Source of the DNA: Sphingomonas ginsengisoli An et al. 2013
Lineage (GTDB): Bacteria; Pseudomonadota; Alphaproteobacteria; Sphingomonadales; Sphingomonadaceae
Reading direction: 5' to 3'
DNA: 64,000 nucleotides
Assembly (NCBI RefSeq): GCF_009363895.1
Contig: NZ_CP045434.1
Coordinates: forward strand, 186,001-250,000
Shown here in pieces: positions 51,663 through 60,882 of this stretch; the stretch's first letter is position 1; every line of letters begins with the position of its first letter. Below the pieces are notes generated by a model that had not been told where the DNA came from, ran no database searches, and worked only from the letters and a program-made list of their open reading frames with translations. The translations under genes and the position numbers were made by a program.

Positions 51663-52688
51663 ATGCAGGCCAATCGTTTCCAGACCATCGATGCCTTGCG
51701 CGGGGTGGCCGCGCTGTTCGTCGTGCTGTTCCACCTCGGCGGCTCGGCGCTGCCGAAGCTGGCGTCGCCGGCCACCACCGCCTTGACCAGCTGGGGCTGG
51801 ACCGGGGTCGAATTGTTCTTCGTCATTTCGGGCTTCGTCATCCCGCACGTGCTGCTGCGGTCGGGCTATCGGTGGAGCGAGGCCGGGCGCTTCCTGCTCA
51901 AGCGGTTCGTCCGCATCTGGCCGCCGTCGGCGGTGTTGCTCGGGCTGACCGTGCTCCAGTTCCTCGGCATCCAGCGCTTCGTCCACGCCGGGGGCGAGTG
52001 GACCTTCACCGCCGGGCAACTGCTCGCCAACTTCACTTACCTCGTCCCGTTCACCGGCGACCGCTGGCTCAACGGGGTGTTCTGGACGCTCTCGGTCGAG
52101 TTCCAATATTATCTGCTGCTCGCGATCGTCTTTCCGCTGATCGAGCGCAGCCGCGCGGCGATCCTCGTCACCCTGGCGCTGTGCGCCGCGGGCCTGCTGA
52201 TCCCCGGCGGCGAAGGCTATTTCCCCCGCTACGCCGTTTACTTCGCGATGGGCGGGCTGACCCTGCTGCGGGTCCGCGGTTCGATCGGAGTGATGCCGTT
52301 CCTCGCCGGCCTCGGCGCGCTGACGCTCGCTGCCGCGCTCGGCCATGCCTGGCTGCCGGCCGCCATCGGCGGGGCGGGCGCGTTGCTGATCGCTTTCGCC
52401 TATCTGACCGCCCGGCCGCTGCTGTTTCTCGGCAAGATCAGCTACTCGCTCTACCTGACCCACATCCTCGCCGCCTCGATGGCGGAGTTCGTCTACGTCC
52501 GGCTGGTCGCGCCGAGCAGCGTGCTCGCCAAGCTGGCCGGGCAGGGGTTCTGCCTCGTCGTCGCCATCCTCGGTGCCTGGCTGTTCTACCTGGTGGTCGA
52601 GCGCTTCTTCCTCGCCGCGTCGGCGGCGCTGTCGGCCCCGCCGCCGGCCGCCCATCCCGACGCTTATGCGGTCCCCGGCGCGCCGTGA
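51663..52688 (+). CDS. Acyltransferase 3 family membrane protein
   Basis: The 341-residue protein has about ten membrane helices. The family start NRFQTIDALRGVAALFVVLF, then HLGG, carries the catalytic histidine, followed by WGWTGVELFFVISGFVIPHV and an RxRxxP-like positive segment (KRFVRIWPPSAV). Members O-acetylate surface sugars or lipid A-type acceptors. The C-terminus ends SAPPPAAHPDAYAVPGAP. The gene stands alone and converges with a toxin gene. Acceptor unknown. Confidence 0.88.
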   Translation: MQANRFQTIDALRGVAALFVVLFHLGGSALPKLASPATTALTSWGWTGVELFFVISGFVIPHVLLRSGYRWSEAGRFLLKRFVRIWPPSAVLLGLTVLQFLGIQRFVHAGGEWTFTAGQLLANFTYLVPFTGDRWLNGVFWTLSVEFQYYLLLAIVFPLIERSRAAILVTLALCAAGLLIPGGEGYFPRYAVYFAMGGLTLLRVRGSIGVMPFLAGLGALTLAAALGHAWLPAAIGGAGALLIAFAYLTARPLLFLGKISYSLYLTHILAASMAEFVYVRLVAPSSVLAKLAGQGFCLVVAILGAWLFYLVVERFFLAASAALSAPPPAAHPDAYAVPGAP

Positions 52689-52692
52689 GCCG

Positions 52693-53121
52693 CTAGCCGC
52701 GTAGCCGCGGGTCCCAGTCCCATTCGGCGTCGGTGCGCAGCACGAACAAAGCGGCGTCGGGGTGGGCGGGGTTGAGCAGCCAATTGGTGCTGTGCGGTGC
52801 GACCGCGGCGGGGACGCGGGCGAGCGGGGTTGCGCCCGCCGCCAGCCACGCATCGCCCCACGCCCGGCTGTCGGCGAGGGCGGGGAGGGGCTCGTCCCAC
52901 CGGCTGACCTTGAGGTCGTCGGGGACTTCGATCTCAAGCAACTGGAATCGCGGGGGAAGTTCGAGCCGGTCCTCGACCTGCGCAAGCACTTCGAGCAGCG
53001 CCAGCGCGACCGATTCCGCGGCGTAGACGATCGGCTTGCCCCGGCTGTGCCAGCGGCCGCCGACATAGAGGCCGCCGGCGCCGCTCAAGTCGGCGAACCC
53101 CGACACGCGCCAGAGGATCAA
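52693..53121 (-). CDS. RES-domain toxin (NAD-consuming)
   Basis: The 142-residue protein has the RES fold: LWRVSGFADLSGAGGLYVGG, RWHSRGKPIVYAAESVALAL, LEVLAQVEDRLELPPRFQLL and the late STNWLLNPAHPDAA with serine. Conserved R, E and S residues give the family its name; such toxins degrade or phosphorylyse NAD+. It overlaps the Xre-type antitoxin stop by 4 bp (ATGA), the standard antitoxin-first arrangement. It is likely neutralised in a complex. Confidence 0.9.
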   Translation of the reverse strand: MILWRVSGFADLSGAGGLYVGGRWHSRGKPIVYAAESVALALLEVLAQVEDRLELPPRFQLLEIEVPDDLKVSRWDEPLPALADSRAWGDAWLAAGATPLARVPAAVAPHSTNWLLNPAHPDAALFVLRTDAEWDWDPRLRG

Positions 53122-53534
53122 GAGTAGATGCCGTACTTCAGCTGGAGCAGGCGTTCCTCGACCCAGCGACCGCCGGCCTCGGTCTTGAGGAGGGAGAGGG
53201 GGCTGCGGTCGCCGAAGCTATGCTTGACGTCGGTCAGCCACTCGCGGGCGCGAGCGCGGTCGTCGAAAATCTCCCCCGCCAGGTCGAGGGCGCGGACGAG
53301 GCGGGCGAGGCGTTCGCTCTCCTCGAGGGTGAAACGCTCGCCGCTGTCGAGGCGCCGTTCGAGGGTGCGGCGGACGGCGATCACCCCGGCGAGATTGGTG
53401 AGGGTAAGGCCGTAGTCGCGCATCATGACGCGGAGCATCTTGACCGGAAGACCGGCCTCGACCGCCGCAAGGTGGCGCGAGGAATCGACCCGCGCCAGCT
53501 CACTCACCGATGAAGTTTCCGCCATTTGTCGCAT
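53118..53534 (-). CDS. Xre/MbcA/ParS-type antitoxin (DUF2384)
   Basis: The 138-residue protein has an N-terminal helical segment and the ParS/Xre toxin-binding C-terminal domain: GVIAVRRTLERRLDSGERFT, LEESERLARLVRALDLAGEI, FDDRARAREWLTDVKHSFGD and RSPLSLLKTEAGGRWVEERL. The DRSPLSLLKTEAG motif is the antitoxin hallmark. The start is uncertain (53534 or 53525); neither shows a strong ribosome site. It precedes the RES toxin and presumably autoregulates the pair. Confidence 0.85.
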   Translation of the reverse strand: MRQMAETSSVSELARVDSSRHLAAVEAGLPVKMLRVMMRDYGLTLTNLAGVIAVRRTLERRLDSGERFTLEESERLARLVRALDLAGEIFDDRARAREWLTDVKHSFGDRSPLSLLKTEAGGRWVEERLLQLKYGIYS

Positions 53535-53658
53535 TGTAATCCGCCAAATGCCAAAAACAAGGCGAGCCTTGTCCTTGGCCGCCGACGGGCGTAAGCGAAT
53601 GGGCATGGTGTGGCCGCTCCGGATGGGGCGGCCCTTTTCATGTCTGGAGTTTTTCGCG

Positions 53659-54381
53659 ATGGCCGTTGCGCCCACGCCCACCCCGCTGATGCCGCACGCG
53701 ACCGCCGCCTGGCTGGTCGACAATAGCGCGCTGACCTTTGAGCAGATCGCGGCCTTTTGCGGCCTTCACATCCTCGAGGTCCAGGCGATCGCTGACGACA
53801 CGGCGGCGACCAAGCTGACAGGGCGCGACCCGATCCGTTCGGGCGAATTGACCCACGAGGAAATCGAGAAGGGTCAGTCCGACCCCGACTATCGCCTCAA
53901 GATGCACAAGGCGCCCGACCCCGTCACCCGCACCAAGGGCCCGCGCTATACGCCGGTCTCGAAGCGGCAGGACAAGCCTGACGGCATCGCCTGGATCATC
54001 CGCAATCATCCGGAAGTGACCGACGGCGCGATCGGCAAGCTGATCGGCACCACCCGCACGACCATCGCCGCGATCCGCGACCGCAGCCACTGGAACATCG
54101 CCAACATCCAGCCGAAGGACCCGGTGACGCTCGGCCTCACCAGCCAGCGCGAATTGGATGCGGCGGTGGCCAAGGCGCAGAAGGCCGCCGGGACTGAGCA
54201 GCGTGACGACGGCCGCCTCGACACCGACCGCGCCGCCCTGATCGAGGAGCTGCGCGCCGAGCGCGAGCGCCACGCCCGCGAGGCCGACGCGGCGCTGCTC
54301 GACGCCCAGCGCGACGAGCGCGGGCTGGCCCCGGGCGAGATCATGCCGGGCATCGCCGACCCGTTCCGCAAGCCGGAGTAG
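53659..54381 (+). CDS. trcR: TrcR-type cell-cycle regulator (DUF1013)
   Basis: The 240-residue protein belongs to DUF1013, known in alphaproteobacteria as TrcR, a conserved transcription-associated regulator. Features are LMPHATAAWLVDNSALTFEQ, AAFCGLHILEVQAIADD and the HTH-like stretch TDGAIGKLIGTTRTTIAAIR followed by DRSHWN. LTHEEIEKGQSDPDYRLKMH sits in between. The C-terminal third is a charged helix (ALIEELRAERERHAREADAA). SD GGAG lies 10 nt upstream. It probably acts on RNA polymerase with cell-cycle programmes. Confidence 0.85.
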   Translation: MAVAPTPTPLMPHATAAWLVDNSALTFEQIAAFCGLHILEVQAIADDTAATKLTGRDPIRSGELTHEEIEKGQSDPDYRLKMHKAPDPVTRTKGPRYTPVSKRQDKPDGIAWIIRNHPEVTDGAIGKLIGTTRTTIAAIRDRSHWNIANIQPKDPVTLGLTSQRELDAAVAKAQKAAGTEQRDDGRLDTDRAALIEELRAERERHAREADAALLDAQRDERGLAPGEIMPGIADPFRKPE

Positions 54382-54400
54382 GAATGATCCGTTCGGTTTT

Positions 54401-54503
54401 CGCTCGTCCTGAGCGGAAGCCGGCAGGCTGCAGTCGAAGGGCGTTTCGCGAAGCGCCCTTCGACTTCCCCCGGATCAAGTCCGGGGTCCGCTCAGGACGA
54501 GCG
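54401..54503. repeat. Large REP-like palindrome between trcR and xseB
   Basis: The outer arms CGCTCGTCCTGAGCGGA and TCCGCTCAGGACGAGCG form a perfect 17-bp pair. Inside is TCGAAGGGCG-(10 nt)-CGCCCTTCGA and a third small hairpin CCCCGGA-TCAAG-TCCGGGG. Such CTCGTCCTGAGC-type elements are dispersed repeats in sphingomonads. It differs from the 1319-1388 palindrome and from the 30-nt repeat. Confidence 0.75.
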
Positions 54504-54549
54504 GGTTGGGTGCTTGATTCTCCCTCTGACCTAGGCCACGCCTCCTGCC

Positions 54550-54789
54550 ATGACCGGCGCACCCGAACAGCTTAGTTTCGAAGCCGCGCTGCAGCGGCTC
54601 GAGGAGATCGTGCGGGTGCTCGAGCGGGGCGAGGCGCCGCTCGACCAGTCGATCGACCTCTACCAGGAAGGCGACCGTCTCAAGCGCTTGTGCGAGGAGC
54701 GCCTCAAGTCGGCGCAGGCGCGGATCGAGGCGATCGCGTTCGGACCGGACGGCCAGCCCAACGGGACGGTGCCGTTTGACGGGAGCTAA
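54550..54789 (+). CDS. xseB: Exodeoxyribonuclease VII small subunit
   Basis: The 79-residue protein contains LSFEAALQRLEEIVRVLERG, EAPLDQSIDLYQEGDRLKRL and CEERLKSAQARIEAIAFGPD, matching the XseB helical hairpin. It associates with XseA to cut single-stranded DNA. xseB next to ispA is a widely conserved order, seen here with only one base between stop and next start. Confidence 0.93.
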   Translation: MTGAPEQLSFEAALQRLEEIVRVLERGEAPLDQSIDLYQEGDRLKRLCEERLKSAQARIEAIAFGPDGQPNGTVPFDGS

Positions 54790-54790
54790 A

Positions 54791-55693
54791 GTGGCGACGC
54801 TGGCCGAGGTCGACCTGACGGGCGAGGCCGCGCGCGTCTCGGCCGCGGTGGACGAGATTTTCCTGGGCGCACTGGCCGACCGCTGCGACGGGCGAGATCG
54901 GCTATGCAGCGCGATGCGCCATGCCGCTATCGGCGGCGGCAAAAGGCTGCGGCCGCTGCTGACCGTCGCCGCCGCCCGGCTGTTCGGGCTCGACGAAGGC
55001 CGCGCGCTGCGCGCCGGGGCGGCGGTCGAGGCGATCCACGTCTACAGCCTCATCCACGACGACCTGCCCTGCATGGACGACGACGACCTGCGCCGCGGCA
55101 AGCCGACCGTCCACCGCGCCTATGACGAGGCGACCGCGGTGCTGGCGGGCGACTGCCTCCACGCGCTGGCGTTCGAGCTGCTTGCCGAGACCGCCACCCA
55201 CGACGACCCCTATGTCCGCGCCGAGCTGGTGCTCGAACTGAGCCGCGCGTCGGGAATCGACGGCATGGCCGGCGGGCAGATGATGGACCTCGCTGCCGAG
55301 GGCGAGACGCTCGACTTGGGCGCGATCACCCGGCTGCAGAGCCTCAAGACCGGCGCGCTGATCGAATATGCGGTCGAGGCGGCGCCGATCATGGCCCGGC
55401 TCGCCCCCGAGGCGCGGGTGCCGCTCAAGGGCTATGCGCGCAACGTCGGGCTGGCGTTCCAGATCGCCGACGATCTGCTCGATTTTGGCGGCGACGAGGA
55501 AGCGGCGGGCAAGCGGCTCCACAAGGATGCCGAAGCGGGCAAGGCGACCTTCGTCTCGCTGCTCGGCGAGGAGCGCGCGCGGGCACAGGCGGCGATGCTC
55601 GTCGAGCAGGCGATCGAGCATCTCCATGATCATGGTGAGGAGGCTGACCTGCTCCGCGCCATCGCGCGCTACGCCGTCGAGCGGGACCGCTAG
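54791..55693 (+). CDS. ispA: Polyprenyl (farnesyl/geranyl) diphosphate synthase
   Basis: The 300-residue enzyme has the first Asp-rich motif HDDLPCMDDDDLRRG and the second DDLLDFGGDEE, plus GKRLRPLL and the KTGALIEYA segment. It condenses IPP with DMAPP or GPP to give farnesyl diphosphate, the precursor of quinones and carotenoids (see crtW, crtX). GTG 54791 is chosen: GGGAG lies 6 nt upstream, and xseB ends just before. coaD follows after 4 bp. Confidence 0.93.
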   Translation: MATLAEVDLTGEAARVSAAVDEIFLGALADRCDGRDRLCSAMRHAAIGGGKRLRPLLTVAAARLFGLDEGRALRAGAAVEAIHVYSLIHDDLPCMDDDDLRRGKPTVHRAYDEATAVLAGDCLHALAFELLAETATHDDPYVRAELVLELSRASGIDGMAGGQMMDLAAEGETLDLGAITRLQSLKTGALIEYAVEAAPIMARLAPEARVPLKGYARNVGLAFQIADDLLDFGGDEEAAGKRLHKDAEAGKATFVSLLGEERARAQAAMLVEQAIEHLHDHGEEADLLRAIARYAVERDR

Positions 55694-55697
55694 AACC

Positions 55698-56189
55698 ATG
55701 ACCAGCCGCACCGCCGTTTATCCGGGAACCTTCGATCCGCTGACGCTCGGGCATCTCGACATCATCCGGCGGGGCAGCCGGCTGGCCGACCGGCTGGTAA
55801 TCGGGGTCACCACCAATCCGTCGAAGGAGCCGATGTTCACGGTCGCCGAGCGGATGGCGATGGTCCGGCGCGAAAGCGCGGACATCGCCAATGTCAGCGT
55901 GGTCGAGTTCGACAGCCTGCTGATGGATTTCGCCGAGCGCGAGGGGGCGACGATGATCCTGCGCGGGCTGCGCGCGGTCGCCGACTTCGAATATGAGTAT
56001 CAGATGGCGGGGATGAACCAGCAGCTGAACGACCGGATCGAGACGGTCTTCCTGATGGCCGACGTCTCGCTGCAGCCGATCGCGTCAAGGCTGGTGAAAG
56101 AAATCGCCCGCTACGGCGGCGCCATCGACAAGTTCGTGCCCGCCTCCGTCGCCGTCGAGGTGGCGGCGCGGTTGGGTCACCAAGGTTAG
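55698..56189 (+). CDS. coaD: Phosphopantetheine adenylyltransferase
   Basis: The 163-residue enzyme has the nucleotidyltransferase signature TAVYPGTFDPLTLGHLDIIR, with T/HxGH, and further MTSRxAV start, MFTVAERMAMVRRE, EYEYQMAGMNQQLN and LVKEIARYGGAIDKFVP. It makes dephospho-CoA in the coenzyme A pathway. It is tightly spaced after ispA (4 bp). One Ser of the usual ISSSLVKE motif is Ala/Arg here (IASRLVKE), a tolerated variation in some species. Confidence 0.95.
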   Translation: MTSRTAVYPGTFDPLTLGHLDIIRRGSRLADRLVIGVTTNPSKEPMFTVAERMAMVRRESADIANVSVVEFDSLLMDFAEREGATMILRGLRAVADFEYEYQMAGMNQQLNDRIETVFLMADVSLQPIASRLVKEIARYGGAIDKFVPASVAVEVAARLGHQG

Positions 56190-56199
56190 TTCGGGGAAT

Positions 56200-56991
56200 A
56201 TGACGTTGCGCCTTACTCTGCTTGCCGCCGCCGCCGCGACGCTGTTCGCCGGTTCCACTTTGTCCGCCCAGCCCGCGACCGCGCCGGCGCCGGCCGCGCC
56301 CGCCCAGGTCGCGCCGCCGCCGACCCCGGCCCCGCCGGTGACCGAGAATCCGGCGCCCGCGCCTGCGCCCGCCGCGGCGCCGACCCCCGCGCCCGAGCCG
56401 ATGCCGGCGGTCCGCACGGTGCCGATCAACGCCCCCGCCGACGTCACCGCCGACCCGTCGAACCTCCTCAACCTCGAGCTGTCGAACGGCGGCCGGGTGG
56501 TCGTCCAGATGCGCCCCGACGCCGCGCCGCAGATGGTCGCGCGGGTCAAGCAGCTGGTCAGCCAGGGCTTCTACAACGGGCTGGTGTTCCACCGCGTGAT
56601 CCCGGGCTTCATGGCCCAGGGCGGCGACCCCAAGGGGGACGGGACCGGCGGCTCGAACCTGCCCGACGTGCCGGCCGAGTTCAACTCGATCCCGCACCTG
56701 CGCGGCAGCGTCGCCGCCGCCCGCGCCGAGAGCCCGAACAGCGCCAACAGCCAGTTCTACATCATGTTCGGGCCCAAGGGCTCGCTCAACGGCAAATATA
56801 CGATCTTCGGCCGGGTGGTGCAGGGGATGAGCTTCGTCGACCAGATCGCGCCGGGCGAACCGCCCGCCGATCCGACCAAGATCGTCCGGGCCACGCTGGG
56901 CGCGACGGTTGCGGCCGAGCTGCCCGCGCCGAGCCGGCCAGGGACCGCCGACCAGCTGGCCCCGACGCCGCCGGCGCCGCCGAAGAAGTAG
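56200..56991 (+). CDS. Exported cyclophilin-type peptidyl-prolyl isomerase
   Basis: The 263-residue protein has a signal peptide ([20 protein letters not shown]), then about 45 residues of Pro/Ala linker. The cyclophilin domain has [60 protein letters not shown] and [14 protein letters not shown]. RxxFHR-type catalytic residues and the SQFYI segment are kept. It likely assists folding of outer-membrane or periplasmic proteins. The tail PPAPPKK is short. Confidence 0.9.
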   Translation: MTLRLTLLAAAAATLFAGSTLSAQPATAPAPAAPAQVAPPPTPAPPVTENPAPAPAPAAAPTPAPEPMPAVRTVPINAPADVTADPSNLLNLELSNGGRVVVQMRPDAAPQMVARVKQLVSQGFYNGLVFHRVIPGFMAQGGDPKGDGTGGSNLPDVPAEFNSIPHLRGSVAAARAESPNSANSQFYIMFGPKGSLNGKYTIFGRVVQGMSFVDQIAPGEPPADPTKIVRATLGATVAAELPAPSRPGTADQLAPTPPAPPKK

Positions 56992-57010
56992 GCGCGTCGC
57001 CGAGGCGGCC

Positions 57011-58042
57011 ATGAAGGTCGACCTGTTCGATTTCGAGCTGCCCGAGGAGCGCATCGCGCTGCGCCCGGCGCGGCCGCGGGACAGCGCGCGGCTGCTGAGC
57101 GTGACCCCGGCGGGGCTGGCCGACCGGACTGTGCGCGAGCTGCCGCAGCTGCTCCGTCAAGGCGACGTGCTGGTGTTCAACGACACCCGAGTCATTCCCG
57201 CCCAGCTCGAAGGGCGGCGGGGCGAGGCGAGCATCGGGGCGACCTTGCACAAGCGCCACGACCTGCGCGCCTGGTGGGCGTTCGTCCGCAATGCCAAGCG
57301 GGTGCGGGTCGGCGACACGGTGACCTTCGGCGGCGGGGTCGAGGCGGTCGCCGAGGCCAAGGGCGACGACGGGGCGGTGCTCCTGCGCTTCGGCGGGGAG
57401 GAGCCGGTCGAGGTGCTGCTCCACCGCGCGGGGACGATGCCGCTGCCGCCCTATATCGCGTCGAAGCGGGCGATCGATGCCGCCGACGCGGCCGATTACC
57501 AGACGATGTTCGCGAGCCAAGATGGGGCGGTGGCGGCGCCGACCGCGTCGCTACACTTCACGCCCGAGCTGATCGCGGCGCTCGATGCGGCGGGGGTGGG
57601 GCGCGAGACGCTGACACTGCACGTCGGGGCGGGGACGTTCCTGCCGGTGAAGGTCGACGACACCGCCGAGCACAAGATGCACGCCGAGTGGGGGCGGATC
57701 GAGCCCGAGGTCGCCGCGCGCTTGAACGCCGCGCGGACGGCGGGCGGGCGGCTGATCGCGGTCGGGACGACCTCGCTGCGGCTGCTCGAGAGCGCGGCGA
57801 ACGAGGACGGGACCGTGCAGCCCTTCGCGGGGGATACGGCCATCTTCATCACGCCCGGTTATCGCTTCAAGGCGGTCGACGGGCTGATGACCAATTTTCA
57901 CCTGCCGCGCTCGACCCTGTTCATGCTGGTGTCGGCGCTGATGGGGTTGGAGACGATGCGCGCGGCTTATGCCCATGCGATCGCTGAGGGCTATCGTTTT
58001 TACAGTTATGGGGATTCGAGCCTGCTGCTGCCGAACGGCTAG
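57011..58042 (+). CDS. queA: QueA (S-adenosylmethionine:tRNA ribosyltransferase-isomerase)
   Basis: The 343-residue enzyme contains [73 protein letters not shown] and [18 protein letters not shown]. It performs the penultimate step of queuosine formation on tRNA. The start MKVDLFDF is the conserved one. tgt, the companion base-exchange enzyme, lies 3.6 kb downstream, with the carotenoid pair between. Confidence 0.96.
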   Translation: MKVDLFDFELPEERIALRPARPRDSARLLSVTPAGLADRTVRELPQLLRQGDVLVFNDTRVIPAQLEGRRGEASIGATLHKRHDLRAWWAFVRNAKRVRVGDTVTFGGGVEAVAEAKGDDGAVLLRFGGEEPVEVLLHRAGTMPLPPYIASKRAIDAADAADYQTMFASQDGAVAAPTASLHFTPELIAALDAAGVGRETLTLHVGAGTFLPVKVDDTAEHKMHAEWGRIEPEVAARLNAARTAGGRLIAVGTTSLRLLESAANEDGTVQPFAGDTAIFITPGYRFKAVDGLMTNFHLPRSTLFMLVSALMGLETMRAAYAHAIAEGYRFYSYGDSSLLLPNG

Positions 58043-59253
58043 GGCAGGACGGTCTCGACGAGGTCGGCGGCGCGGGGGGTGCCGCCTGCCGCGGCGATCT
58101 CTTGGGCGAGGCGGTGGCAGCGGACGCGGGTGCGGTCGTCGGCGAGGAGGCGGCGGATTTGCAGCGCGATCTCCTTGTTGACCAGCCGCTCGCCGAGGCC
58201 GTGGTGGAGGACGCGGGCGAGGTTGCCGGGCTGGTCGAAGTCGAACGGCTTGATGAGCAAAGGCACGCCGCAGGCGAGCGCGTCGAGGACAAGGTTGCTG
58301 CCGCCGTGGCCGATGCACAATGCGGCGTGGCGGAGGACGGCCCTGTAGGGGAGGAAGGCGTGGACGTGGTCGGCGCCGGTCGCGCGCGCCTCGGCGGCGG
58401 TGAGCTGGCCGCCGTGGGCGATGACGAGCTGGGCGCCGGCGGCGTGGACCGCGGTGGCGAGGCGTCGCCATAGCTCGGGACGGCCGCCTTGCAGGGTGCC
58501 GAAGGTGGCGAAGACGAGCGGGCGGCTCGGGTCGGGGGTGAAGGGTAGCGCTTCGCTGGCTTGCGCGCTGCGGAGCGGGCCGACCGCGTGGAAGGGCGCG
58601 GGGTCGGGGCGGGGGAAGTCGTAGCCGCGCACGACCTGGGCGAGCTGGAGCGGGGCGAGGCAGTCCTGCGGGGTGCGAAGGGTGCGGCGCAGGCCGAGCT
58701 TGCCCGACCAGCGGATGAGGGCGGCGCGCTGGCGCCAGCTCAGCACGGCGCCGGCCTTTTGGGCGAAACGGGCGCGCTCGCGGCCGCGCGGGCTCGGGTC
58801 GTAGGGCCAGTCGAGATAGGGGAGCGGGACGCCGGGAGAGTGGTCGATCGGCAGCGCGCAGGCGACGCTGACCTGGGGCAGGCGGGCGGCGCGGGCGAGG
58901 AGGCCGGCGGCGGGCTCGAGTTGGTCGCCGACGATGGCGTCGAGGTCGAGCTCACGGATTGCGCTCATCCCGCCGGCGCAGAGCTGGCTGGTCAAAGCGG
59001 CGCTGTCGGCGATGGTTCGGAGCGTGCCGGCGAGGCCGCTCGGGCGCGCGGCGGTGGCGAGGATGCGCGCGACCGCCGGGTCGCCGGGTCGGGCGGGGAC
59101 GTGGACCACCGGGAGCGAGGTGCCGCGCACCTCGGCGCCGGTGTTCAAGACGAAGGTTGCGCGGTGGCCGCGGCGGACGAGCTCCTCGCCAAGCGCGGCG
59201 AGGCTGTCGAGGTGCGCGGTGAACGGCGGGCAGATCAGCCCGAAATGCGCCAT
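58039..59253 (-). CDS. crtX: Glycosyltransferase, zeaxanthin glucosyltransferase-like (CrtX)
   Basis: The 404-residue GT1-type glycosyltransferase has N-terminal [34 protein letters not shown] and the UDP-binding C-terminal region [61 protein letters not shown]. It is most like carotenoid glucosyltransferases. Directly upstream on the same strand (5 bp) is crtW, supporting a role in glycosylating a hydroxylated ketocarotenoid. The stop overlaps the queA stop region by 4 bp, convergently. Confidence 0.85.
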   Translation of the reverse strand: MAHFGLICPPFTAHLDSLAALGEELVRRGHRATFVLNTGAEVRGTSLPVVHVPARPGDPAVARILATAARPSGLAGTLRTIADSAALTSQLCAGGMSAIRELDLDAIVGDQLEPAAGLLARAARLPQVSVACALPIDHSPGVPLPYLDWPYDPSPRGRERARFAQKAGAVLSWRQRAALIRWSGKLGLRRTLRTPQDCLAPLQLAQVVRGYDFPRPDPAPFHAVGPLRSAQASEALPFTPDPSRPLVFATFGTLQGGRPELWRRLATAVHAAGAQLVIAHGGQLTAAEARATGADHVHAFLPYRAVLRHAALCIGHGGSNLVLDALACGVPLLIKPFDFDQPGNLARVLHHGLGERLVNKEIALQIRRLLADDRTRVRCHRLAQEIAAAGGTPRAADLVETVLP

Positions 59254-59258
59254 GCGGC

Positions 59259-60044
59259 TCAGGCCGGGCCGAGGCCGGCGCGGTGCCGGCGGCGCTCGCT
59301 AGGCAGCCGCCACCACGGCGTGCCCGGGCTCAAATGATGCTCGTGGTGGTAGCCGAAGTGGAAGCAGGTCAGCAGCGAGGCGAGCCAGCCATAGTCGTTG
59401 GTGCGGGCATTGTGGCGGTCGGCGAAGCCGTCGGCGTCGTGGCGGTGGGGGAGGTAGGTGCCGAAGGCGAACAGCTGAACCGAGGAGAGGATGGCGGGGA
59501 GCGCCCAGAACAAGAGGACGTTGCGGACATCGGCGTGGAGCAGGAGCACGTAGGTCCACACCACCGCGGTGATCGCCAGCGCCTCGCGCCAGCCGAAATA
59601 GCGCTGCATGAAGCTCAAGTACCACGGCCAGAAGCGGGTCGGGTGGGCGGCGTCGAAATCGGGGTCGCGCTCGGTCCCGACATGGCGGTGGTGGTCGTGA
59701 TGCTTGGGGGAGAGCCGGTCCATCCAGAAGCCGGCGTAGAGCAACAGGGTCAGCCGGCCGACCGCGCGGTTCACGGCCGGATGGCCGGGGGCGAGGCTGC
59801 CGTGCATCGCGTCGTGGGCGACGATGAACAGCCCGACGCTGAGCCAGGTCTGGAGCGGCACGAGGAGCAGCGCGAGAGCGATGGTCGAGGGGCGCCACGG
59901 GAGAAGGAAAACGGCGATGATGTGGAGCGCGAGGAACGCGGCGACGATCAGCAGCGCGAGGCCGAGCCCGATCCGCGTCTGCCGCCGCTGGTCCGCCGTG
60001 ATGGGCATCGGGCCCATGTAGGCCTGCGGGCGCGCGAGCGCCAT
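59259..60044 (-). CDS. crtW: Beta-carotene ketolase CrtW
   Basis: The approximately 261-residue membrane di-iron enzyme has the three histidine clusters of fatty-acid-hydroxylase-type ketolases: FIVAHDAMHGSLAPGHP, FWMDRLSPKHHDHHRHVGTE with RDPDFD, and LLTCFHFGYHHEHHLSPGTP. The FGTYLPHR region is also typical of CrtW. It adds 4-keto groups to beta-carotene. The start is uncertain (60044, 60017 or 60008). It is followed by crtX and preceded, 2 bp away, by a TauE-type exporter, so all three may be cotranscribed. crtZ is not seen in the window. Confidence 0.9.
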   Translation of the reverse strand: MALARPQAYMGPMPITADQRRQTRIGLGLALLIVAAFLALHIIAVFLLPWRPSTIALALLLVPLQTWLSVGLFIVAHDAMHGSLAPGHPAVNRAVGRLTLLLYAGFWMDRLSPKHHDHHRHVGTERDPDFDAAHPTRFWPWYLSFMQRYFGWREALAITAVVWTYVLLLHADVRNVLLFWALPAILSSVQLFAFGTYLPHRHDADGFADRHNARTNDYGWLASLLTCFHFGYHHEHHLSPGTPWWRLPSERRRHRAGLGPA

Positions 60045-60046
60045 GC

Positions 60047-60799
60047 TCAGGCGAACCAGCCCCACAGCAATTTGGCGGTGAGCGCGACGCTGGCGACGAT
60101 CAGCAGCGGGCGGATCAGGCGCGCGCCGAAGCGCATTGCGGAGTGGCTGCCGAGCCAGCCGCCGCTCATCGCGCCGACCGCCATGCAGGCGCCCAGCGTC
60201 CAGACGATCTTGCCGCCGAATGCGAACAGCAGGACCGAGGCGAGGTTGCTGGTCCAGTTGAAGAATTTGGTCAGCGCGGTGGCGCGGGTCAGGCCGTAGC
60301 CGCGCAGGGCGACCAACGTGCTCGAAAAGAAGCTCCCGGTGCCGGGGCCGAAGAAGCCGTCGTAGAAGCCGATGGCGGCGCCGACCGGGGCGTAGCCGAG
60401 GCTGGTGACGCGGTGGTGTGCGTCCTCGTCGGTCATCCGCGGCGAGAGGAGGATGTAGAGCGCGTTCACGAGCAGCAGCAGCGGGATGACGAGGGCGAGC
60501 CAGTGCGCGTCGACCTGCTGGACGGTGAGCGCCCCCGCCGCGGCGCCGGCGAAGACCAGGAGGGCGGTCGGCAGGTTGGGGCGCCAGTCGATCAGGCCCT
60601 TGCGCGCGTAATTGCCCATCGCGACCGCGGTCCCGAACATCGACTGGAATTTGTTCGTGCCGAGCGCGAACAGCGGCGGCAGCCCGCTCATCAGCAGCGC
60701 CGGCATCATGATCAGCCCCCCGCCGCCCGCGATCGCGTCGACGAAGCCGGTGACGAAGGCGACGGCGGTGAGGAGGGGGAAGAGCCAGGGGTCGAGCAT
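60047..60799 (-). CDS. TauE/SafE-family membrane transporter
   Basis: The 250-residue protein has about eight membrane helices. Family motifs are FVDAIAGGGGLIMMPALLMS, GLPPLFALGTNKFQSMFGTA, IGFYDGFFGPGTGSFFSSTL and GAMSGGWLGSHSAMRFGARL. TauE/SafE proteins move sulfonates or sulfur anions or related small anions. ATG 60799 follows AGGTG. It lies upstream of crtW and may be cotranscribed. Substrate unknown. Confidence 0.88.
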   Translation of the reverse strand: MLDPWLFPLLTAVAFVTGFVDAIAGGGGLIMMPALLMSGLPPLFALGTNKFQSMFGTAVAMGNYARKGLIDWRPNLPTALLVFAGAAAGALTVQQVDAHWLALVIPLLLLVNALYILLSPRMTDEDAHHRVTSLGYAPVGAAIGFYDGFFGPGTGSFFSSTLVALRGYGLTRATALTKFFNWTSNLASVLLFAFGGKIVWTLGACMAVGAMSGGWLGSHSAMRFGARLIRPLLIVASVALTAKLLWGWFA

Positions 60800-60882
60800 A
60801 AGCGGCACCTAACGGGACAATCCTTGGCCTGAAAGGTGGCGTCTTAGGGTGCCCGAAAGCTTTGCGGGGCAAGGTCGGGCGC

